Shown here in pieces: positions 4,944 through 11,041 of a stretch of DNA of 11,041 bases. Source of the DNA: JADFOB01 sp964651325 (lineage in GTDB: Bacteria; Planctomycetota; Phycisphaerae; UBA1845); the NCBI GenBank assembly GCA_964651325.1, contig CAZYXP010000130.1:1-11041 (forward strand). Direction: 5' to 3'. The notes under the pieces are model-generated. The model did no database searches, had not been told where the DNA came from, and was given only the letters and a program-made list of their open reading frames with translations. A program made the translations under genes and the position numbers. The stretch's first letter is position 1, and every line of letters starts with the position of its first letter.

Positions 4944-7163
4944 CTAGCCTCCGTTGGTGGATGGCTCGAACCCGGGCCCCGTGCGATGCGCCGCCAGCTT
5001 GCCGAGTTCGCCAAGAAACGTTGACCACGCCTCAGGCTCATTCTCGACTTGAACTTTGCCGATCGCCTCCACCAGCGAGCCAAACACGTCGGAATCTTTC
5101 CGGACCGCCGCCGCATCCAGATGCAATCGAACGATCTCAACGATCCGCTCCACGTCCAATGGCTCGCGATGGGCGGCAAGCATCGTGCTCAGCGCAGTAG
5201 CCGGGTCGGTCCGTGGATAACCGCGCAGCGAAGCATCGAGCCAGGATACCCCGCAATCCAACAGGCCGTCAGCCCCAGACGCAGACCGCAACTGGTAGAT
5301 CTCGCGTAAGTGGCTGGCGGCACGCCCGTACTCCTCGTTGGCCACCAGCAAATCGGAAAGCCGCGTCAAGACCGTTTGCAACGGCTGCCCCTGGGTCGCC
5401 TCCGGATCGAAGGACGCCGCAAGTAGCTCCAGGTACTCGACTTCACGCCCCGGAATCTCACGCAAGCGGTCGGCCATGGCAAGCTGATCGGCATGAGTCT
5501 TGTCTTTCACGAGATCGAGGACCGCCCGCCAAGCTGCATCTCGGGCCAGCTCATTTTCCTCGTTTACCGGATTGAGCCGCGCCAGCAAGCATTCCATGTC
5601 CGCCGTCTCATGGCCAAGCCGGCTGACCGCCTCGATCGCGGAAAGACGCACAAGCGGATCCGGATGGGCGGTAAGATCGCGCAACCTCGGTAGCTTCGTG
5701 ACGTAGCCGATGCGCTGGAGCCCGTAGATTGCGGGCTTGACGATGCTCGAGTCGTCGAATTCAACCGCATCGAGAAACTCCGGCGCGCATTTGGCATCCC
5801 CAATGCCGGCCATCGCCGTAAGAAGCGCCGCGCGCAATGAGATATCCTCCGGCGGCGTCTCGGTGTAACGCTTCTTGAGCGCCTCGACCGCGATGGAATT
5901 TCCTGCTGGTGGATCCGTCTGCGCGGAAAGGTGCCCCAGCGCGAGCGCCGCCTCCTGGACACAGACCGCTGGAGCCTGCGAAGATTGAATCTCCGCGACC
6001 AGGTCTCCGATGGCCTCAACCCGGTTCAACGCGCCGATCGCCTTGAGGATGGCAAGCCTTGTTTCCACGTCCTGCTCAATCTCTAATTGCTTGAGCACCT
6101 CCTCGATTACCTTCGATTCGCTAACGTTTTGGACGATCAACAACGCTTCGCGGCGCGCGGCCGGCGGCTCCTGATGAAGCAACTGCAACAACGCCTCGAG
6201 CACCTCACCTTCGGGGCGGACCCCCTCATCCGCCATCTGCGCTTTGACGATGGCTAGTGCCGTCTGCACAACCTGAGGAACGGGATCACCGAGCCAACGG
6301 ACCAACGCCTCTTTGAGCCGACCGGAATCCAACGAGCGGGCGATTTCACGCTGAAACTCCCCCATCCGCTGGGCACTCGCCTCCTGGCGCAGCTTCACCT
6401 GCTTGCGATAGGCCACAAACTCCGACCGCAAATCCTCCAGACGCATGCGGCTGATACGAAATTGCTCGGCCAGCCGTTTTTCATCACTGAGCCCGTTGGT
6501 CTGGCTCCACCAGTTGTGCCACGCGCGCGGATCGTTTCCCAATGCCTCGCGAGCAGCGGGGGCAAGGGCGGTGGCAATGCGATCGCGAATCTCCTCGGAT
6601 GCGTCGTCTATGGCCGCAATCAATTCGACGAGCACGATACGCCGGTGGATATTCGGGGCGAGGGCGTCTATAGCCGCAAGACGCTGCAACAAAGGCGCAT
6701 CGGCGCTCTTGGCAATGGCGCCGAGCTTGGAAACGACGATCGCTTCATCCGACACCGAAAGCGCTTGGGCAGCCGACACGCGAAGGGCATCATGCTCACT
6801 ACCCAGGAGCCGCACGAGCGGATCGACAAACCCCAGAGGGAGTTGCTCGGGATGCTGACGCGCGCGATCGACCACCTCCTTGACCAATGCCTGTTGCACA
6901 TCGGGTCGCTCGCCGCGCTCCAGCAAGCGAATGACTACGGCCCGTGCCGCATCAGAGTCATCGCTCAGCAGCACCTTCGCCCATCGCCGCCGATCCACTT
7001 GACGCGATTGACTATCGAGCAGTCCATCTTCAAAAAGACTGAGGTTGGACGGGGGTGCCTCGTCCGTGGGCGTCTGGGGAACTGGCGGATTGCCGCCCGA
7101 ACCGAGAGAGAGCATGAGCAGCGCTACGACGTGTTTTTGAGCCATGGAACCAACTTGCGGCAA
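4944..7163 (-). CDS. Large HEAT-like helical repeat protein, probably exported
   Basis: This 739-residue protein is nearly all amphipathic helices. Helical HEAT/armadillo-like repeats are visible at about 62-205 and 285-550 (for example LVRLLGSEHDALRVSAAQAL, RDLTAHPDPLVRLSAIEAV). A charged, coiled-coil-like stretch lies at about 228-280. A second helical region, perhaps TPR-like, runs from about 560 to 725. A D-P-R-A-W-H-N-W-W motif at 211-219 recalls the D-P-x-A-W-x-x-W-W motif seen after HEAT blocks in planctomycete proteins. Residues 10-23 (KHVVALLMLSLGSG) look like a short signal sequence, followed by a Pro/Thr-rich linker (25-38). No catalytic motif is visible, and such repeats usually scaffold protein contacts. 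The start at TTG 7163 is favoured because GGGAG (7175-7171) lies 7 nt upstream; the ATG at 7145 lacks such a site. It diverges from miaA. The specific function is unknown. Confidence 0.82.
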   Translation of the reverse strand: MPQVGSMAQKHVVALLMLSLGSGGNPPVPQTPTDEAPPSNLSLFEDGLLDSQSRQVDRRRWAKVLLSDDSDAARAVVIRLLERGERPDVQQALVKEVVDRARQHPEQLPLGFVDPLVRLLGSEHDALRVSAAQALSVSDEAIVVSKLGAIAKSADAPLLQRLAAIDALAPNIHRRIVLVELIAAIDDASEEIRDRIATALAPAAREALGNDPRAWHNWWSQTNGLSDEKRLAEQFRISRMRLEDLRSEFVAYRKQVKLRQEASAQRMGEFQREIARSLDSGRLKEALVRWLGDPVPQVVQTALAIVKAQMADEGVRPEGEVLEALLQLLHQEPPAARREALLIVQNVSESKVIEEVLKQLEIEQDVETRLAILKAIGALNRVEAIGDLVAEIQSSQAPAVCVQEAALALGHLSAQTDPPAGNSIAVEALKKRYTETPPEDISLRAALLTAMAGIGDAKCAPEFLDAVEFDDSSIVKPAIYGLQRIGYVTKLPRLRDLTAHPDPLVRLSAIEAVSRLGHETADMECLLARLNPVNEENELARDAAWRAVLDLVKDKTHADQLAMADRLREIPGREVEYLELLAASFDPEATQGQPLQTVLTRLSDLLVANEEYGRAASHLREIYQLRSASGADGLLDCGVSWLDASLRGYPRTDPATALSTMLAAHREPLDVERIVEIVRLHLDAAAVRKDSDVFGSLVEAIGKVQVENEPEAWSTFLGELGKLAAHRTGPGFEPSTNGG

Positions 7164-7176
7164 GTCAAAGCTCCCA

Positions 7177-7197
7177 GATAATCACACTTGGATTATC
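7177..7197. promoter_or_regulatory. Perfect 7-7-7 inverted repeat: operator-like dyad with GATAAT on both strands
   Basis: GATAATC (7177-7183) and GATTATC (7191-7197) are perfect inverted repeats around a 7-base spacer, in the divergent region between the HEAT-like gene and miaA. On the minus strand the arm reads GATAAT, five of six matches to a -10 box. That would place a start near 7185 and a leader of about 20 nt containing GGGAG for the TTG 7163 start. The mirrored arm offers GATAAT on the plus strand too. No good -35 accompanies either. This may be a regulator site overlapping a promoter, or a chance dyad. Confidence 0.4.
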
Positions 7198-7336
7198 GGC
7201 CGATGCGATGGCCCGATTGAGAAACGCGAAGCCGGACATTTGTGATACGATTCCCGTTGGCTCGTCCCACAGATGCCTCTTGTACCGGGATCGCGTCGAT
7301 ATGGCAACGCCCTTCGTCGCTTTGCCATGCACAAAT

Positions 7337-7361
7337 GTAGTGCAGCGACCCGCCGCTGCAT
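7337..7361. repeat. Short hairpin repeat related to that at 2618-2640
   Basis: GTAGTGCAGCGACCCGCC followed by GCTGCAT can fold as GTGCAGCG / CGCTGCAT around a 6-base loop. It aligns along its length with the unit at 2618-2641 (GTAGTACAGCGGCCCTCC then GCTGTGT), differing at five positions, including compensatory-looking changes in the stem. It lies in the leader region upstream of miaA. No coding capacity is visible. Confidence 0.55.
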
Positions 7362-7391
7362 TGACCAAGAAGACCCGACCCAAAGTACCAA

Positions 7392-7406
7392 GGTGGGCCG
7401 CCCACC
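7392..7406 (+). promoter_or_regulatory. Hairpin covering an SD-like sequence just upstream of miaA
   Basis: GGTGGG (7392-7397) and CCCACC (7401-7406) form a perfect 6-bp stem with a 3-base loop, 9 bp before the miaA ATG. The left arm is part of AAGGTGG (7390-7396), the only Shine-Dalgarno-like sequence near the start, though at 19 nt it is far from it. The stem would hide that sequence. It could dampen translation, or it may be one more GC-rich repeat relic. Confidence 0.3.
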
Positions 7407-7415
7407 CCAAAAACC

Positions 7416-8338
7416 ATGAAACCCCACCTCACACTCATCATCGGATGCACCGGCAGCGGAAAAGGAGGGCTGGGCCGAGAGCTCGCGCGCCGCACCGGGG
7501 GGCACATCATCAGCCTGGATTCGATGAAAATCTACCGGCGTATGGATATCGGAACGGCCAAGCCTTCGCCACAAGTGCAGAAAGAAATCCCCCACTATCT
7601 GCTCGACGTCGTGGAGCCATCAGAGGACTTCTCCGTCGCTCAATACGTCACGCTGGCCGAACAAGCCATCGAGCAAATCGCCGCGCTCGGCAAACCGATC
7701 TTCCTGGTGGGCGGTACCGCCCTGTACATCAAGGCGGTGACGGAAGGGTTGTTTGACGGGCCCGGGGCCGATCCCGCGCTGCGTGACCAGTTGAGGCAGT
7801 TCGCCGACGACCGCGGCTCCGAGGCCCTCCACGAGCGTCTGCAACAGGTCGATCCGGTCGCCGCGTTGCGCATCCATCGAAATGATCTGCGCAGGATCGT
7901 CAGGGCGCTCGAAGTCTTCGAGCTGACTGGGACGCCGATCAGCGTTCTGCAAACGCAGTGGGACCGCGATCACACCCGCTACCCCTGCACGATTTTCGGT
8001 ATCCGCCGCGATCTCGAGGATCAGAATCATCGAACCAACCAGCGGGTCAAGGCCATGATGGAGGCGGGCCTGCTCCATGAGGTCCGCGGGCTACTTTCCG
8101 AACCAGCGCCGCTGAGCGATACGGCCCGCAAAGCCGTGGGCTACGCCGAACTCAGGGACCACCTCGCGGGCGAAGCCACCCTTGCGGAAGCGACGGAATT
8201 GATCAAAATCAACACGCGGCAATTGGCCAAGTCGCAACGAACCTGGTTCAAACGCTTTCGAACCGCGAGCTGGCTCGATGTGTCACCGGATGACACCGCC
8301 GGGAATATTGCGGATCAGGTCATGGAGCGCCACAAGAA

Positions 8339-8342
<4 letters not shown>
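7416..8342 (+). CDS. miaA: tRNA dimethylallyltransferase
   Basis: MiaA transfers a dimethylallyl group from dimethylallyl diphosphate to N6 of A37 in tRNAs reading codons that begin with U. The 308-residue length is typical. Visible blocks are the P-loop GCTGSGKG (10-17), SLDSMKIYRRMDIGTAKP (33-50) with the conserved Asp35, FLVGGTALYIKA (96-107), NDLRRIVRALEVFELTG (156-172), DTARKAVGYAEL (235-246) and NTRQLAKSQRTWFKR (266-280). Two blocks differ from the textbook pattern. The P-loop ends GKG instead of GK[ST], and the last block reads AKSQ instead of AKRQ. Both might be lineage variants, because the rest is intact. The ATG at 7416 places the P-loop at the expected distance from the N-terminus, but no close Shine-Dalgarno is visible; a hairpin precedes it. 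Its last bases overlap the ABC ATPase start by 4 nt (ATGA), indicating translational coupling in a three-gene operon. Confidence 0.95.
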
Positions 8343-9331
<989 letters not shown>

Positions 9332-9337
9332 ACCGCC

Positions 9338-10273
9338 ATGCAATTCCGGGCCATCGTCGTTGCAAGTTTTCGCGAGTCCTTGGATCGGAAGATCTTCTGG
9401 GTACTCATCGCCATCACGGCCATCGTGATCCTGGCGATGCTCAGCATCGGATTCGAGGGAAACCACGTCAGCTTCATGTTCGGCATGTGGGAGGCCGACA
9501 GTGGTGCGTTCAACCCTTTGGCCGAGCAAGGCCCTAGCCGGCTGGCGGCCATCGTCGTCTACTTGCTGTTCGGAAATCTGCTGGGGTGGGTCGGCGTCAT
9601 CCTCATGCTCATTGCCACCGCGGGCGTGTTCCCATCGATGATCGAAAGCGGCGTGATCGGCGTTCTGCTCTCCAAACCGATCAGCCGATCGCGGCTCTTC
9701 TTGTACAAGTACCTCGCAAGCATGGTATTCGTCTTGGTCCAAGGCATCTTCTTCGTCGGCGGCACGTTCCTGGCAATGGGGCTGCGTTGGGGCGTATGGT
9801 GTCCGGGCTACCTACTGGCGATACCGGGGCTTGTGCTGTTGTTCAGCTACGTTTATTGCATCACCTCCGTGGTCGGCGTGCAGACCCGTAGCTCGGTGGC
9901 GGCGGTGCTCGTGTCCATCGCCGCGTGGGCAGCGTTTGCCCTTGTCCACCAAGCGCCGCAACTCTTTGACATGGTGGATAGCTTGAAGAAACAAACGCTG
10001 CTCTACAACACGGTCCGTGTGGTGAGTTGGATTCCGCCGAAGACCGGGGACATTGAATACCTGGTCGCTCGATGGGGCGGCGCGGGGCCCAGCGCCGACA
10101 TGTTTCCCACCAACGGGTTCGGCGCTCAGGATATGGCCGACATGGCCAAGGCGCGAAAAATCGAAGAACAAGAACTGAAAAAAAGCCCCCTCGCTTCGAT
10201 CGGATCATCCCTGATTTTCGAGGGGCTGGTGATCCTCTTCGGCATGTGGCGCTTCTCGCGGCGCGATTTTTGA
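9338..10273 (+). CDS. ABC-2 type transporter permease
   Basis: This is the integral membrane partner of the ATPase encoded 6 nt upstream. Its 311 residues contain about six hydrophobic segments (18-38, 70-97, 123-148, 156-181, 186-206 and 288-305). The start MQFRAIVVASFRESLDRKIFW is typical of ABC-2 type permeases, where a short amphipathic helix rich in basic residues precedes the first membrane helix. The block SGVIGVLLSKPISRSRLFLYKY (104-125), following helix 2, matches the coupling region of this family ([LV]-L-[ST]-[KR]-P-[IV]-[ST]-R). A long polar stretch at about 207-287 separates helices 5 and 6 and ends in a charged segment (KARKIEEQELKK). The ATG at 9338 is preceded by AGAGGAG about 10 nt upstream, which overlaps the end of the ATPase gene. 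The protein ends RRDF, a common ending in the family. The substrate is unknown. Confidence 0.92.
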   Translation: MQFRAIVVASFRESLDRKIFWVLIAITAIVILAMLSIGFEGNHVSFMFGMWEADSGAFNPLAEQGPSRLAAIVVYLLFGNLLGWVGVILMLIATAGVFPSMIESGVIGVLLSKPISRSRLFLYKYLASMVFVLVQGIFFVGGTFLAMGLRWGVWCPGYLLAIPGLVLLFSYVYCITSVVGVQTRSSVAAVLVSIAAWAAFALVHQAPQLFDMVDSLKKQTLLYNTVRVVSWIPPKTGDIEYLVARWGGAGPSADMFPTNGFGAQDMADMAKARKIEEQELKKSPLASIGSSLIFEGLVILFGMWRFSRRDF

Positions 10274-10345
10274 GGAGCGCGCCAACCGAGCCCGCCGGTC
10301 AAGCAGCCGGTGCCAGGCGCTGGCAGGCCCCGTTGGCCAGATCGC

Positions 10346-10386
10346 CTGTCGCAGGCCCTGGCAAGCTGTCGCAGGCTCTTGGCAGG
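10346..10386 (+). repeat. Direct tandem repeat of about 20 bp
   Basis: CTGTCGCAGGCCCTGGCAAG (10346-10365) is followed directly by CTGTCGCAGGCTCTTGGCAG (10366-10385), which differs mainly by one substitution and one inserted T. The second unit runs into GGCAGG-ctgaagg-CCTGCC (10381-10399), a stem sharing the GGCAGG core of the repeats near glyA. No coding role is visible. Confidence 0.6.
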
Positions 10387-10457
10387 CTGAAGGCCTGCCC
10401 TAGAGTAGCCGGGGGCAAGCGCAGCGCCGCCCCCGGATCGCATCGCCACGCCACCAC

Positions 10458-10483
10458 ACGACCCTGAAGCGGTCGTCTTTCTT
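10458..10483 (+). terminator. Possible intrinsic terminator of the miaA-ABC operon
   Basis: ACGACC (10458-10463) and GGTCGT (10471-10476) form a 6-bp stem with a 7-base loop, followed by CTTTCTT. Stem plus T-rich tail resembles a weak Rho-independent terminator, 185 bp after the permease stop. The tail is short and interrupted, and the stem is modest. Confidence 0.35.
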
Positions 10484-10598
10484 GGCGAGGCGAATGCGCG
10501 AGGTTGCGATTGCCCGACCCCGCCAGGATCGCGCAATATAGGCAGGGTCGAGCAGCAGGGATCGTGCCGCGACCATAGTTTCATAGAGTGCCACGAAC

Positions 10599-11041
10599 GT
10601 GACGAAGAACGAAATAACGCTTCTATACGTGATCACCGATCTTGAGGTTGGCGGGGTACCGCTTCATCTTCTTCGCCTAGCGCCGGCCATGTGCAAGCGA
10701 GGGTTCCGCCCCATTGTCGTCAGCCTCAGCCCGCCCGGACCGGTCGGCCACTCGCTAAGCCAATCGGGAATCGAAGTACAGTCCTGCGCCGGTCGCGGCG
10801 GCTTCGATGTCCGCGTCGTATTGCGTTTGGCCGCGATCTTCCGGCAATGCCGGCCTCGGATCGTGCACTCGTTCCTGTTCCACGGAAACCTCGCAGCGAG
10901 GCTCGCGGGGATGTTGGCCAGGGTGGGGCGTGATCGAATCCTCTGCGAGATCCAGACGGTTGAAGTGCAAAAGCGTTGGCACTTGATCGTGGATCACTTC
11001 ACCCACGCGCTGTGCCGACTGACCATCGGCAATTCGCCTTC
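10599..11041 (+). CDS. Family 4 (GT-B) glycosyltransferase, N-terminal part
   Basis: The frame is open from a stop at 10584-10586 to the end of the window, and GTG 10599 is the best start. It yields MTKNEITLLYVITDLEVGG, the usual start of GT4 enzymes: a first beta strand followed by the D-L-x-x-G-G acceptor-side loop. The visible 147 residues continue with VPLHLLRLA (20-28), PIVVSLSPPGPV (38-49), RPRIVHSFLFHGNLAARLAG (85-104), EIQTVEVQKRWHL (117-129) and LTIGNSP (141-147). These are hallmark blocks of the N-terminal GT-B domain; the donor-binding C-terminal domain is beyond the window. No signal peptide or membrane helix is seen. The enzyme should transfer a sugar in polysaccharide, glycolipid or cell-surface glycan synthesis, with unknown donor and acceptor. 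The ATG at 10689 is in frame but would remove the essential first strand and glycine loop, so it is not the start. No strong ribosome-binding site is visible. Confidence 0.88.
   Translation, partial: MTKNEITLLYVITDLEVGGVPLHLLRLAPAMCKRGFRPIVVSLSPPGPVGHSLSQSGIEVQSCAGRGGFDVRVVLRLAAIFRQCRPRIVHSFLFHGNLAARLAGMLARVGRDRILCEIQTVEVQKRWHLIVDHFTHALCRLTIGNSP

Larger units (their letters stand above)
10274..10598. other. Repeat- and hairpin-rich spacer after the ABC operon
   Basis: This 325-bp spacer holds no credible gene. From 10311 to 10440 it is a series of short inverted and direct repeats: TGCCAG-gcg-CTGGCA (10311-10325), a direct repeat at 10346-10386, GGCAGG/CCTGCC (10381-10399), and CCGGGGGC/GCCCCCGG (10409-10436). 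A possible terminator follows at 10458-10483. The rest (10484-10598) is the presumed leader of the next glycosyltransferase, with no convincing promoter; TTGCCC at 10510 and TATAGG at 10537 are 21 bp apart. Confidence 0.6.

Noticed and set aside
7153..7165. Palindrome ACTTGC-G-GCAAGT as an operator
   Set aside because: It overlaps the first codons of the HEAT-like gene from the favoured TTG start, and its arms are short. It may be chance.
6462..7181. 239-codon plus-strand frame within the HEAT-like gene
   Set aside because: It lies inside the strongly supported minus-strand gene and shows no family motif.
10504..10542. Promoter for the GT4 gene (TTGCCC ... TATAGG)
   Set aside because: The 21-bp spacing and poor matches make it unconvincing.

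Overview
The window is GC-rich, gene-dense bacterial chromosome, probably from a planctomycete and most likely an uncultured or draft-assembled one. The lineage call is inference. It rests on four things: a membrane protein with the paired CxxC zinc ribbon common in that phylum (CLHCGYNLRG...CPECG), a large helical-repeat protein with a D-P-x-A-W-x-x-W-W motif, a MiaA with a GCTGSGKG P-loop, and short GC-rich palindromic repeats between genes. A run of exactly 100 N flanked by the same 55 bases on both sides points to a scaffolded short-read assembly.

Layout. 1-189 (+) is the C-terminal end of an AhpD-like peroxidase-related protein. 190-455 is a spacer with a palindromic repeat and a heptamer repeat. 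456-1721 (+) is glyA. 1793-2604 (-) is a zinc-ribbon membrane protein interrupted by the N gap, and convergent with glyA. 2618-2668 is a small repeat cluster. 2750-3400 (-) is nadD, with a recognisable promoter. 3651-4847 (+) is a family 2 glycosyltransferase with an extra C-terminal nucleotide-binding-like domain. 4944-7163 (-) is a HEAT-like repeat protein with a probable export signal. 7164-7415 is a divergent regulatory spacer. 7416-8342 (+) miaA, 8339-9331 (+) ABC ATPase and 9338-10273 (+) ABC-2 type permease form a tight operon. 10274-10598 is rich in palindromes and repeats. From 10599 to the window end (+) lies the N-terminal third or so of a family 4 glycosyltransferase.

How the genes fit together. 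glyA (one-carbon supply), nadD (NAD synthesis) and miaA (tRNA modification) are housekeeping genes. They are interleaved with lineage-type genes: the zinc-ribbon membrane protein, the HEAT-like protein, two glycosyltransferases and an ABC exporter pair. The only convincing operon is miaA-ATPase-permease (4-bp overlap, then a 6-nt gap). The ATPase and permease together should form one ABC-2 type exporter of unknown substrate.

I see no defence system, phage, insertion sequence, CRISPR array, tRNA or rRNA. The most useful observations are the artefactual gap that splits a real gene, two families of dispersed palindromic repeats (one supplies a gene's stop codon), the glycosyltransferase domain fusion, the altered P-loop of MiaA, and an operator-like dyad between the HEAT-like gene and miaA.
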